A stretch of DNA of 64,000 nt from Nitrosococcus halophilus Nc 4 (lineage in GTDB: Bacteria > Pseudomonadota > Gammaproteobacteria > Nitrosococcales > Nitrosococcaceae): NCBI RefSeq assembly GCF_000024725.1, contig NC_013960.1, positions 248,001 to 312,000 of the forward strand, in the 5' to 3' direction. A model generated the notes under the pieces. The model had not been told where the DNA came from. It saw nothing but the letters and a program-made list of their open reading frames with translations, and searched no databases. The number at the start of each line of letters is the position of its first letter. Position 1 is the stretch's first letter. A program made the position numbers and the translations under genes. This document shows, one piece after another, positions 33,797 through 43,065 of the stretch.

Positions 33797-35047
33797 TTAG
33801 CCTGCTACCGTCTCAACCCGTAAACCCTCCATGGCATTGGGGAGCTGGGTAGTGATCACCCGATCATCCTGGTGTAACTGGGGGCTTTTGACCAGCACCC
33901 GGATTTGACCTTCCTGGTTTTGATATTCACCGATTCGCTCCACTGCCACGGCCCGCATCCGGCCCTCTACCAGCTTATAAACCCGATCCAGGCCGTAGAT
34001 GGCTTCAAAGGGCAAGGCCACCACATTCTCTACCGGCGGTAATTGCAACTGGAGTTCCACGAAATTACCCAGGGGGAGGGTGTGCCCTGCTTCTTCTAAC
34101 TTCAGCAGCCCATCGACGCCGCCGCTGCCTTTTTCTACCCGTCCCGCCAAGCGGTCGAGCAGGAAGGTCAAGGGGGTTCCATTCACCGTACCGGTTGCCT
34201 GCAATTGCTCATTTTGAGCCAATGCTTTGCGGATCTGGCCCACATAGCCGGAGGGAATTTGGGCTCGGACTTCTAGGGCATCGGTGTCGTAAATTTCAAG
34301 CAGGTCATTGCCCGCTTGCACCCGATCCCCGGCCGCAATGGCAACCGAGGCGATCCGGCCTGTGTAAGGGGATGAAATTTGGGTTCGATCCAGATCTAGT
34401 TTAGCCTGGACCAGCAGCGCCTGGGCCCGCAATTGCCGAGCTTCCAGTTGAGCCAGCCGGGCCTGATGATCATCAATGGCAAGCAAGCGGGTGTTCAGTT
34501 CCAGCGCTTGTCGCTCCGCCGCTTGTTGGGCTTCATCCAATGCCGACCGGGGAGTGAGCTTCCGTTGCTCGAGGGTCTTAGCCCGTTCCAGCGCCCGGCG
34601 ACTCAATTCCAACAATGCCTTCTCATGCTCCAGGGCTTTCAAGTCACGCCGGTGACGGACTTTTTCGCTGGCGATAAGTGCCTGAATTTCTTCTAGATCA
34701 GCTTGGCGCTGGGCTAACTCTAGCTTTGCTTCTCGCTCATCGAGCTGGACTAACAATTGGCCGCCACTGACGAAATCCCCTTCTTTTGCTTTGACTTCCC
34801 GCACATCCGCCGTGATGGCAGCCCGGAGCTTACTCGAGCGGGGGGTTTCAATGCGTCCATAGAGGGGGAGGGTCGGCCGCCTTTGGCTGGGATTGACTTG
34901 CGTCACCGCCACCCGCCATACGGTTTCCTCCTGATCTACTGCAGGCTTGGTTGGCTTACTCTGAAGCAAGCCGGCAAATATGCCTAAGGAGGCAAGCAAG
35001 ATAATAATGGGTAATGCTATTTTTACGACTTTGCTTCTGGCCGGCAT
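33797..35047 (-). CDS. RND periplasmic adaptor (membrane fusion protein)
   Basis: This 416-aa protein has a single N-terminal hydrophobic segment (IALPIIILLASLGIFAGLL), a lipoyl/barrel-sandwich half-motif (ADVREVKAKEGDFVSGGQLLVQLDEREAKLELAQ), a long coiled-coil hairpin (about residues 100-220), the second half-motif (ISSPYTGRIASVAIAAGDRVQAGNDLLEIYD) and beta-barrel domains. It links the pump to an outer-membrane channel. Confidence 0.92.
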   Translation of the reverse strand: MPARSKVVKIALPIIILLASLGIFAGLLQSKPTKPAVDQEETVWRVAVTQVNPSQRRPTLPLYGRIETPRSSKLRAAITADVREVKAKEGDFVSGGQLLVQLDEREAKLELAQRQADLEEIQALIASEKVRHRRDLKALEHEKALLELSRRALERAKTLEQRKLTPRSALDEAQQAAERQALELNTRLLAIDDHQARLAQLEARQLRAQALLVQAKLDLDRTQISSPYTGRIASVAIAAGDRVQAGNDLLEIYDTDALEVRAQIPSGYVGQIRKALAQNEQLQATGTVNGTPLTFLLDRLAGRVEKGSGGVDGLLKLEEAGHTLPLGNFVELQLQLPPVENVVALPFEAIYGLDRVYKLVEGRMRAVAVERIGEYQNQEGQIRVLVKSPQLHQDDRVITTQLPNAMEGLRVETVAG

Positions 35048-35364
35048 AGGATCTCCTCAACCATCCCCAACAAGATCGTCTGTTTCCTACAGCACAAGAC
35101 TTCCCCTATACGAAAGAAATCGCATCGAAATTTAAAATTTAATTGGATCGATGGGGAATAATCGTCGCGAAGAGCAATATCAACTTGGTGTTTTCAATGT
35201 TCTGTTCAGCCTATTCCGGTGTGCCAAGGTATAAAGACGACACATGGGTGTGTTTCATTACGGGAGTTTCCGGCAAGGAAACCTTTTTCCCGTCGTTAGA
35301 CCACCGAAAGGCCACAGAGTTTTTTTTCTGGGGCAATCACTTAGAGGGGAGTACCCCTCCAGGG

Positions 35365-35568
35365 TTAGGCCACCCGCTTGCCGCTTTTCTTTTTCCTGGG
35401 AAGTTTTTTGCTATCCCTCGGGGGCTGGGAAAATAATAAGGGAATCAGGGCGAAGGGACCGAAGAAAAACCCCAATCCTGCCCAAAATACCGGTTCCCGG
35501 CCTTTCTTTCGCGCCACGAAGTAAAGAACAAAAGCAAAAGAAAGGTAAAAAATCAAAAGGTATATCAT
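35365..35568 (-). CDS. Small membrane protein (67 aa)
   Basis: Two hydrophobic segments (YLLIFYLSFAFVLYFVA and PVFWAGLGFFFGPFALIPLLF) joined by a basic loop, then a very basic tail (DSKKLPRKKKSGKR). The gene lies between the efflux adaptor and aroC. The 317-bp gap 35048-35364 shows nothing else I can support. Function unknown. Confidence 0.6.
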   Translation of the reverse strand: MIYLLIFYLSFAFVLYFVARKKGREPVFWAGLGFFFGPFALIPLLFSQPPRDSKKLPRKKKSGKRVA

Positions 35569-35621
35569 GGTTGCTCTAAGCTCTTAAAATGTTGCTTTAC
35601 CATTAAATATTTAACTGGATA

Positions 35622-36731
35622 TCAGTCGGTGCCACCCGGGTGGGGAGGGACGGGGGATAGTTCCGGCTTAACGTCCATGTTTTGGGCCCGATGGCGTAAT
35701 AGGTGATCCATCAGGATCAGGGCGACCATAGCTTCCGCAATGGGGGTGGCGCGGATACCCACGCAAGGGTCATGGCGGCCGGTGGTGATGACTTCCACCG
35801 GTTCGCCACGGGTGTTAACGGTGTGCTCCGGTAGGCGAAGGCTGGAGGTCGGCTTTAAAGCAATGCTGGCGAGAATATCCTGTCCGGTGGAAATTCCCCC
35901 CAGGACCCCGCCCGCATGATTACTGAGAAAGCCTTCAGGGGTAATCGGGTCCCGATGTTCGGTGCCCTTTTGGGTGATCGCCGAGAAGCCGGCCCCGATT
36001 TCAACGCCCTTGACGGCGTTAATGCTCATGAGGGCATGGGCCAGATCGGCATCGAGGCGATCGAAGACAGGCTCGCCCAGGCCGGGGGGGACCCCGGTAG
36101 CGATGATATTAATTCGGGCTCCAATGGAGTTGCCTTCTTTGCGGAGGGCATCCATATAGGCCTCAAGCTCAGGGACTTTGTCCGGGTCTGGGCAGAAAAA
36201 GGGATTTTGTTCCACCGCATCCCAGTCTAATCGCTCAATTCGAATCGGCCCGAGCTGGGCCAGATAGCCTCGAATTCCTATCCCATACCGCTCTGCCAGA
36301 TATTTCTTGGCAATGGCCCCCGCAGCCACCCGCATGGCCGTCTCCCGGGCCGAGGAACGTCCACCTCCCCGGTAGTCCCGCAGGCCATATTTTTGCAAGT
36401 AGGTATAGTCTGCGTGGCCGGGCCGGATCTGCTCCTTGATTTTGTCGTAATCCCGGGAACGTTGGTCGATATTTTCAATGATCAGGCCGATGGGGGTGCC
36501 GGTGGTTTTTCCTTCAAATACCCCGGAGAGGATCCGGACCTGATCCGGTTCCCGGCGCTGGGTGGTATGGCGGGTTTTGCCGGGTCGGCGCCGGTCCAGG
36601 TCGGTTTGAATGTCCGTCTCGCATAAGGCCAAGCCCGGTGGGCAGCCATCCACGATGCAGCCCAACGCCGGCCCGTGGCTTTCGCCAAAGGAGGTGACCG
36701 TAAAGAGTTTACCAAGGGTGTTGCCAGACAT
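35622..36731 (-). CDS. aroC: Chorismate synthase
   Basis: This 369-aa enzyme makes chorismate from EPSP in the shikimate pathway, using reduced FMN. The signatures [62 protein letters not shown] and [17 protein letters not shown] are complete. It is a single-gene unit with normal length. Confidence 0.97.
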   Translation of the reverse strand: MSGNTLGKLFTVTSFGESHGPALGCIVDGCPPGLALCETDIQTDLDRRRPGKTRHTTQRREPDQVRILSGVFEGKTTGTPIGLIIENIDQRSRDYDKIKEQIRPGHADYTYLQKYGLRDYRGGGRSSARETAMRVAAGAIAKKYLAERYGIGIRGYLAQLGPIRIERLDWDAVEQNPFFCPDPDKVPELEAYMDALRKEGNSIGARINIIATGVPPGLGEPVFDRLDADLAHALMSINAVKGVEIGAGFSAITQKGTEHRDPITPEGFLSNHAGGVLGGISTGQDILASIALKPTSSLRLPEHTVNTRGEPVEVITTGRHDPCVGIRATPIAEAMVALILMDHLLRHRAQNMDVKPELSPVPPHPGGTD

Positions 36732-36845
36732 GACGGTTATTGTAGGGCCATTAGGCGCTGGGGGCTAGGTGCTATGTTGAATATTGTCTACAGTGGCAGC
36801 AATTCAGCGTAAGTTTCCCCTCGTAGCGGGAGGTCGGGCGTTGTC

Positions 36846-37304
36846 TTACCCAATAGCGCGTAAAGCATCGCCCAATCGGGCGGTGATATAAGCGCAAGCC
36901 GCGAAGCGGATTTACAGAATGCGCTTATTTTTGTAAAATACAAATTGGGGTGAGTTTGTCCGTCAACTGAAGTACAAGGCGCAGTGGGTAGGGCGAACCG
37001 TAGTCGAGATCGACCGCGGGTTCCCCAGCTCCAAGCGTTGCCCCACCCCAGGGTGCGGACATATCAACGAAACGCTGCCGCTGGAGGTGCGTGAATGGCG
37101 CTGTCCCTCGTGCGGGAGCGCCCATGACCGCGACATCGCAGCGGCGATCAATATCAAAACCGCCGGGCTGGCGGGGTTGGCCTCTGGAGCGACTGGAACG
37201 GGGGCGACAACAGGCGTTGTCGCCTAGGGAAGGCGTGTTGAACGAGGAAAGTTCTTGGAGTGATCCAACAACCCTCGCCCGACAGGGGGGGGAGAAGTCA
37301 GACC
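36846..37304 (+). mobile_element. IS200/IS605-type deletion derivative, copy 2 (459 bp)
   Basis: Both ends match the element at 15560-16501 (TTACCCAATAGCGCG on the left; CGCCTAGGGAAGGCG, a G8 tract and GAGAAGTCAGACC on the right). The interior is deleted from just after the tnpB start region to the codon for Trp161 of copy 1, so only the last quarter of tnpB remains. Confidence 0.8.
36946..37227 (+). pseudogene. tnpB: tnpB remnant (C-terminal 93 codons)
   Basis: In frame from 36946: [20 protein letters not shown], then the zinc ribbon CPTPGC ... [20 protein letters not shown] and TGVVA stop. It is almost identical to the C-terminus of the copy at 15640-16401, with a few substitutions. It has no start codon. 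Confidence 0.8.
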
Positions 37305-37443
37305 TTGTTAGGGTATCTATTTATAGTTCGTCGGCGCTTCGCGCCCTTGTTAAGCGTCTGGCAACTGAGAGGTTAATGACTAACGATCTATTCTTGGATT
37401 TAAAGTTCGCGTTACCCGTAATTACTGGGAATTAATTGTTACG

Positions 37444-37674
37444 GTGAAGCATCCTGTGATGCGCGGGCGTGAAGTGGATGTACAGCATGTTTTACAAGTG
37501 CCTGATGAGATTCGGCGAAGCCGAAGCGATCCCGCCGTTTTCCTCTTTTATCGTTTAGAACGACCTGGCCGCTGGCTGTGTGCAGTAGTAAAACGACTTA
37601 ATGGTGAGGGTTTCCTCATCACGACCTACCCCACCGATGCAATCAAAGAAGGTGAACAGATATGGAGCAGGTAA
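37444..37674 (+). CDS. DUF4258-like toxin candidate
   Basis: The product contains KHPVMRGREVDVQHVLQVPDEIRRSRSDPAVFLFYR and RWLCAVVKRLNGEGFLITTYPTDAIKEGE, typical of DUF4258-type proteins (RelE-like small toxins, by position). GTG at 37444 is the only conventional start, but the family-like sequence already begins upstream in frame (YWELIVTV, 37423-37446; stop at 37381). Either a rare ATT start (37390) is used or a frameshift has removed the true ATG. It overlaps the DUF2283 gene by 13 bp. Confidence 0.65.
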   Translation: MKHPVMRGREVDVQHVLQVPDEIRRSRSDPAVFLFYRLERPGRWLCAVVKRLNGEGFLITTYPTDAIKEGEQIWSR

Positions 37675-37874
37675 AGGTCTTCCATGATCGTACTGGTAAT
37701 ACATTGACTGTCTGGTTCGGTGACCCGCAGGACGAGTATATCTGCGAAGAAACTGGTGATGAGGTAATCCTGATGAAAGATCGGACTGGGCGTGTAATCG
37801 GTTTTGAAAAGCTTAATTTTTCGGTCTCTACATCGGAACAGTTACGGGTCTTATTTGAAACGGTGAGCATGTAA
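37662..37874 (+). CDS. DUF2283 family protein (antitoxin candidate)
   Basis: This 70-aa protein matches DUF2283: VFHDRTGNTLTVWFGDP ... DEVILMKDRTGRVIGFEKLNF. Pairs of DUF4258 and DUF2283 genes recur as small mobile two-gene modules. The ATG overlaps the end of the upstream gene, indicating coupling. It follows directly on the TnpB derivative. Confidence 0.8.
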   Translation: MEQVKVFHDRTGNTLTVWFGDPQDEYICEETGDEVILMKDRTGRVIGFEKLNFSVSTSEQLRVLFETVSM

Positions 37875-37948
37875 GATCAAAGCTATGCCTAGCATGGTGC
37901 TCAACTCGGATGTTGAACTTCCCCATTTTTAGTGGGCATGAAAGTCTA

Positions 37949-38165
37949 ATTGACATCCTCCCCCCTGAAGTCGGGGGGCTTCGGCACTCAGGAGCGGCAT
38001 TGAGCCGCTGCGGTGGGTTCCTACTGCGGGCGATATTACCGCACCGTTCACTTCACAGGCTAACCGGGGCGTGTCCCGCCCCGGGACGTTGCCGTTGCCC
38101 CTTTGGGGGCAGCCAGCAAGCAGGCTCTGAACTCCCTTCGCTACATTTTCGCCTCGTCGCCGCAA
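37949..38165 (-). pseudogene. Relic of an IS200/IS605-type element end
   Basis: The left edge TTGACATCCTCCCCCC with the hairpin CCCCCTGAAGTCGGGGG is typical for the right end of TnpB-type elements. The minus-strand frame through the region reads like the low-complexity C-terminus of a TnpB (PGRDTPRLACEVNGA, then LQGGG). No start or core remains. Confidence 0.45.
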
Positions 38166-38193
38166 TGGGGTTACGGGTCAGGGTTCAAAGCGT

Positions 38194-39843
38194 TTAGGGA
38201 CAATCCTCTTCTTGTCCAATAAGGGCGGGAGTGAGGCGCTGTATCCGCAGTGTGCCCGCTCCGAAATCTTCGATGACTGAATCGTATTCCACAATCGCCG
38301 TGGTGCATGAGGTAAACGTGAATTTCAGCGTTCCCCAGGGGGTTTGGTTCACTTCCGAGGGGTCGAAGCCATCACCAAACTCAGCGCCTTCAGTAATGAT
38401 GGTGTTGGTGATTGTGCTTTCATTGAGCCTGATGGGCCCATTGCCTATCAGCCAGGCCTGTTCTCCATTGTCACCACTGGGTTGATAGGTGAACCAGTAA
38501 GCGACCAAGGTAGGATTGTCTCTATGGGTAGCCTCGAAGATGAAGCCCTCCCCATCCCGATCGGGATTGAACCAGGAGCCACTGAAAGTGCCGTTTATGG
38601 GCACGGTGATCTGGCCGCGGATTTCCCCCGCTGGGAAGTCTTCAGAATGAACGTTGACGTAGAAATTTCCCGCCAATAAGGTGGCCACGTCCTCCTCTGT
38701 GAAGCTGAAAGTTTGTTGAATCGGGCTCTCAGGGGAAGTAAATGGGAAGAGAATATCTCCGTTCACGCCGGGGGGTGCTGGGTGGATGTGGGCTGCCGTC
38801 AGGTCATCGACATTATGGTTGCAGTTGGCTGTAAACGCGGCCTGATCGCCCCTCAGAATCCCAACGCAACTTCCGCTCGCTTCAGTGTCGACGGCTGGTA
38901 CCTCTTGATTGCCGCCCAGGGCAAAATTAAAAAGTTTGTCTCCAGGACCAGTGATGGTGATGCGGGCTAAGGCATAACCCGGTTGGCTAAAGTCGGCGGC
39001 CAAGGTATCGAAGGAAATCCCATCGTTTGAAGTGCCGCCGAGAATATTCATGGGGGTACCACCGGGATTGCCAAAGGAACCGTTAAAGCCGGGATGCGCC
39101 GAAACCGGATCGGTGGTAGGGGTTCCGGTGTTATACCAATTTAACCAAAGAATGCAATCTATTAAGGCTTCAAGTGGTTGTTTAGACTGAATCCATACAA
39201 TGCAAAATCACATGAAATTGGTATTAGGCGCCGTCTGGTCAAAAAAAGCCGCATCCGTTTCCGTGTTGGCCTCGGTCCCCGCGTCCCGTACCTGGGTTCC
39301 CAAGACGGTGAAAGTGATGGGACCGATGAAATTCCCCTCGGCGTCGAACAGTTCATGAGCCTGGGGGTTGGCGTTGGCGATGAAGGCATCATTGGAGGGA
39401 ATCACCATGGTGGCGTAGCTGAAGAAACGATTCGTGGCCGGATTCAGATCAAAGGTTTGGCGAGCTCTGCTGCCTGGATCGAAAGGGCCCAAGATCCGGC
39501 TCGATTCGGTGATGGTGGCATCCGTGCCATCGGGCTCACTGGCCATAAATTCCGCGCTTAAAGGGTCGTTGTTACGGTCCTCCGCCAGTTGCTCCAGGGC
39601 GGAGGAAGCGGGAGTGTTCAGATCGTAAATATCAAAGTTGCCATTATGGAATCCAACCCAAACCGGCGTTAAAAACAGGCCGTTGGAGGGTGAAAGGTTC
39701 TCGATGGTGACGGTCACTTCAACCGCCTGGGCGTGGGGGGCGATGCTAAATCCTGCGCCTAGCGCCAAGGAGGCTAGGGGCATGGCGCGGAAGAGAGGGC
39801 TTGATGATAAGCTAAGTTTTTTCATGACTCTTCCCCTTTGCAT
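38194..39843 (-). pseudogene. Spondin-domain plus CHRD-domain exported protein, split by a 90-bp element
   Basis: The 5' part (39843 to 39208) encodes a signal peptide (SLALGAGFSIAPHAQA) and a Spondin_N domain (VTIENLSPSNGLFLTPVWVGFHNG ... TMVIPSNDAFIANANP), ending NTNFM-stop inside the insert. The 3' part (39051 to 38194, open upstream to the insert) continues with a CHRD domain (FNFALGGNQEVPAVDTEASG ... AAHIHPAPPGVNG ... FYVNVHSEDFPAGEIRGQI) and a C-terminal beta domain. Deleting the insert plus one TTA rejoins QTAP-NTGTPTTDPVSAHPG in frame, giving about 520 aa. The ATG at 39051 is probably not a real start. Confidence 0.8.
39134..39223. mobile_element. 90-bp MITE inside the spondin-CHRD gene
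   Basis: Ends TACCAATTT (39134-39142) and AAATTGGTA (39215-39223) form inverted repeats, and TTA is duplicated on both sides (39131-39133 and 39224-39226). It has no coding capacity and brings an in-frame stop to the host gene. Confidence 0.75.
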
Positions 39844-40104
39844 TTTAGAATGTGGAGTAAGACTTGAATGGCCTCTTCACCTGTTGGATAGGTGTGCCCC
39901 TTAAGCAGTAAGAAAGTACTGCCCCGTGCGGTCCAGTTCGAGCGAGACCCATACCCACTGATGGTGGCCTTCGGCTTATTTTTTTGTAGGATTACTACTA
40001 GATGTAGTTATAGATGGTCTAAGCGGTTAATGCTGTTTAATTTAACCTGAGTTCTGGATAAAAGAAGGGTGTCTATGGTTATAAGCAGCCCAGGTCACTG
40101 TTCA

Positions 40105-40851
40105 TCAAAAAATCTCCCGGATCGGGTATACATGGGAAAGATAAAGATAGAAAAATGCAAGGGAAATAACGAGGATAACAACGCCAAGGACGGGTGATTT
40201 AACTTTAAAGCCTTTAAGCGAGGCAACAAATTCAGTTTCCCCGCTATCTTCCTCCCTAGCCCGCTTCTTGCCGGAACCCCCTCTATGGAATTGAACCGCC
40301 GCAAAGTACATTCCTGTAAACACCAGCATGATAACGACCCAGAAAATCACCTGGGAAGAAAATAACTGCCACTCAAAAACTTCTTGGCGATGTTTGTAGC
40401 CGTTGATACGGTACTCTAATCCGCCTCGTACAGCCCCAAGGTAATATTGGATTGTTTTTTTATCCCAGAGATCAGGCATGGGGACGGGGAGTTCCAGTAT
40501 CGAATTCTTGTTTGGAGGAACGGCTCTAGATGTCATTTTGGTGGGGTGCTCCTCGGCTGCGCGTTCCTCCTTCACAAATTCCTCCAGAAGATCTGAGGGG
40601 GGAGTTGCTTTCCCCGTCTTCTGGTTTTCATCAGGAGTCTGGGCTCCGACTCCATTGGTTAGCAAAAGTAGAGCTAGAACTAGACTGATACTCCTTGGCG
40701 TGGGTAAGTGGGTCCAGCCGTGATGATTCCATCCGTCCTTATTGCCCGCTAGTGAGCCACTGGATAGCCCGGGTTCGTTTGTTAATTTTTTCGTAAAGCG
40801 GCCGTTCCTCACCCTCATGGGCAAGATAATTTTGAATAGCTGTTTCGTCAT
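40105..40851 (-). CDS. Membrane protein, unknown
   Basis: A stretch SLVLALLLLTNGVGAQ near residue 60 looks like a signal peptide, followed by a polar region (about 75-165), a transmembrane helix (VIFWVVIMLVFTGMYFAAV), a basic loop and a second helix (VVILVISLAFFYLYL). The frame allows a start at 40851, overlapping the upstream gene by 113 bp; the signal-like segment suggests the true start is nearer 40720 or that the 5' end is altered. It is coupled to the preceding exported protein gene. Family not recognised. Confidence 0.6.
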   Translation of the reverse strand: MTKQLFKIILPMRVRNGRFTKKLTNEPGLSSGSLAGNKDGWNHHGWTHLPTPRSISLVLALLLLTNGVGAQTPDENQKTGKATPPSDLLEEFVKEERAAEEHPTKMTSRAVPPNKNSILELPVPMPDLWDKKTIQYYLGAVRGGLEYRINGYKHRQEVFEWQLFSSQVIFWVVIMLVFTGMYFAAVQFHRGGSGKKRAREEDSGETEFVASLKGFKVKSPVLGVVILVISLAFFYLYLSHVYPIREIF

Positions 40852-41602
40852 TGTCTACTAGAGCTTGGATAATGTTTAACAGGTTATCATTGTGAGCTTG
40901 CAACCAAATAACAGTTTGTCCTTCTGTGGGAAAATCTGGCAGATTGGCTACTTGAACCTCGATGAAACTGGATCGCTGTACGGTGCCATCAGGCCTGGTG
41001 AGATCAACTCCTCCCCTATACATATGCTTTCTGGTTCCGTCAGCATACTTGATAAGGACACTGCCATCAGGTTGGATAGTCCGTTCTACTATCGCTTCTG
41101 GCGAGGCGGTGCTTGCCGTGGATTTGGGAAGGCTAAGTGAGATTCTACCGACGGTGGGTGGTCCTTGTCCCTTAAAATTTACCACTGAAAGTTTCCACTG
41201 GTTTCCTTTTTCAAGTAACTCGGGAGTGATCTCAAAATCGATGGTTAGAGGACTTGGGCCATCTTTTCGGGCGTAGTAACCGGTTTGACCTGGGCCATTA
41301 AGTATCAAAGCTAACGCTATAGTGCTTGGCCAGTTAGCATGGACTATCAATCGGCCTGAAGTATCCACAGTTAATTGATACACTTGCCGATCTCCAGGGG
41401 TAGGTGTGATGCTAAAAGGCGCAACTATACTAGGGTGCTGTAATGAGCGATGGGGCAAGAGAGGTTGGAGTACAAGAGGCTGTTTGACGGTATCCTTTAA
41501 TTCAAAAGTGCGTTGTTGAGCTTGTGCATTCAACGCAATACAACCCACTAGAAAAATAAATAGCAAGGAGAGCAAAGGAGTAAAGAAGCGTAGGGTAATC
41601 AT
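40739..41602 (-). CDS. Exported hypothetical protein
   Basis: This 287-aa protein has a signal peptide (FFTPLLSLLFIFLVGCIALNAQA; the Cys could also make it a lipoprotein). The mature part has a beta-sandwich-like segment (QVYQLTVDTSGRLIVHANWPSTIALALILNGPG) and IQPDGSVLIKYADGTRKHMYRGG, reminiscent of beta-hairpin repeats. It is cotranscribed with the membrane protein gene at 40105. Confidence 0.65.
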   Translation of the reverse strand: MITLRFFTPLLSLLFIFLVGCIALNAQAQQRTFELKDTVKQPLVLQPLLPHRSLQHPSIVAPFSITPTPGDRQVYQLTVDTSGRLIVHANWPSTIALALILNGPGQTGYYARKDGPSPLTIDFEITPELLEKGNQWKLSVVNFKGQGPPTVGRISLSLPKSTASTASPEAIVERTIQPDGSVLIKYADGTRKHMYRGGVDLTRPDGTVQRSSFIEVQVANLPDFPTEGQTVIWLQAHNDNLLNIIQALVDNDETAIQNYLAHEGEERPLYEKINKRTRAIQWLTSGQ

Positions 41603-41820
41603 AATTTAGCCAGATCCTGAACGGAACAATATTGATTACCCATACAGTATGGAAAGGGGGAGCTAAATTTTCCATAAGCAGGGTAAATTTCCGGCTCCTG
41701 CCCCTTCGGACTACGCCCATTTCCACCCGGTTCATGTCATAGCCTAAGCTGGGATCTTCAATCGTTATCGTTTTGAAATATTTCTACATTACCCTGTATA
41801 CGCTTTAAATAAATAATGGT

Positions 41821-43065
41821 GTGGACAGGGCGATTGTGTTTTTTCTTTTCCTACAGAGCTTCAAGACCTACCTGGCTATAGCCTGGGGCACCTTTGCCCC
41901 AGGAGGGAAAGGTTTATCCTGGCGGCGGGCCCTGGTGATGATGGCGTTCCTCCCTGTTTTCGGTCTTCTGCAGGGACTGCACTGGCTGGGCTTTCTATTC
42001 GACGAAATCTTTTTCCGGGGTTACCGAAAGGTGTCCGTGTCCCAGCCCCTGTTGGTGCTGGGACCACCGCGCAGTGGCACCACCCTGCTGCATCGGGTTC
42101 TCGCCCGGGATCCCCAATTCACCACTTTTACCACCTGGGAGTGCCTATTTGCCCCTTCGGTGACCCAGCGCCGCTTCTGGCTTGCCCTGGGAAGGTTAGA
42201 TCGCCTTGCCGGTTGGCCCCTAGGACGGTTGTTGGGGCGGCTGGAGCGCCGGGTGCTGGGGGGGTTGGAGGCCATACATGCGACGCGTCTGGATGCTCCG
42301 GAAGAAGATTATTTGATCCTGCTCCCCCTCATGGCCTGCTTTATTCTGGTGTTGCCCTTTCCCTTTGCGGAGCCCCTCTGGCGTATGGGTTTTTTTGATC
42401 GGGCAATGGGGGCTAAAGAAAAGGAGCGATTGCTTGATTATTATAGGCGCTGTTGGCAGCGGCATCTGTATGTACATGGCCCTGACAAACGGCTGCTCTC
42501 CAAGAACGCCTCCTTTGGTCCTTGGGTCGGCAGTTTGCTTACGGCCTTTCCGGATGCCCGTATCCTCTGCTGTATGCGGGATCCCCTGGAGACGGTCCCT
42601 TCTCAGCTCTCTTCCATCCGCTCCGGTATCCAGTTATTCGACAGCTCCGGTGGCCGTGCGGCTCTACCCCAACGAATGATTGAGGTCCTGGTATTTCATT
42701 ATGAGAACCTGTTGCAGGTATTAGAATCCTTGCCTCCTCACCGCCGTCTATTTTTGCCGATGGAAAATTTAAGGTCGAATTTGGGCCGTGAAATAGGGGC
42801 GGCCTACGGGCAGTTAGGGATTCCGTTCAATCCTGAGTTTAGGCGGATATTGGACCATGAAGATTCAGCCGCCCGTTGCTATAGCAGCCAGCATGCTTAT
42901 TCTTTAGCTGAATTTGGCTTGGATTCTGAAATTATTCAGCGCCGTTTTAGGGCCTACTATGCCTGGCATGAAACCTTCATGGCTGCTTCTCTAGCCGTGA
43001 AGGCCATCAACACCATCCCCACCAGCAGTCATAACAAAGTCATAAAAGAGGTCGCCGTATGTTAA
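41821..43065 (+). CDS. Sulfotransferase-family protein
   Basis: This 414-aa protein has the PAPS 5'-phosphosulfate loop LVLGPPRSGTTLLHR (about residue 77) and the 3'-phosphate segment ARILCCMRDPLETVPSQLSSIRSG. An N-terminal hydrophobic region (about 5-65) suggests membrane association. Family members transfer sulfate to carbohydrate or lipid acceptors. It starts with GTG at 41821 and overlaps the glycosyltransferase gene by 7 bp; the three genes form an operon probably for a surface glycan or glycolipid. Confidence 0.85.
   Translation: MDRAIVFFLFLQSFKTYLAIAWGTFAPGGKGLSWRRALVMMAFLPVFGLLQGLHWLGFLFDEIFFRGYRKVSVSQPLLVLGPPRSGTTLLHRVLARDPQFTTFTTWECLFAPSVTQRRFWLALGRLDRLAGWPLGRLLGRLERRVLGGLEAIHATRLDAPEEDYLILLPLMACFILVLPFPFAEPLWRMGFFDRAMGAKEKERLLDYYRRCWQRHLYVHGPDKRLLSKNASFGPWVGSLLTAFPDARILCCMRDPLETVPSQLSSIRSGIQLFDSSGGRAALPQRMIEVLVFHYENLLQVLESLPPHRRLFLPMENLRSNLGREIGAAYGQLGIPFNPEFRRILDHEDSAARCYSSQHAYSLAEFGLDSEIIQRRFRAYYAWHETFMAASLAVKAINTIPTSSHNKVIKEVAVC

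Noticed and set aside
37910-38197. 95-codon plus-strand ORF
   Set aside because: Antisense to the IS605-like relic; the hairpin-rich DNA explains the open frame.
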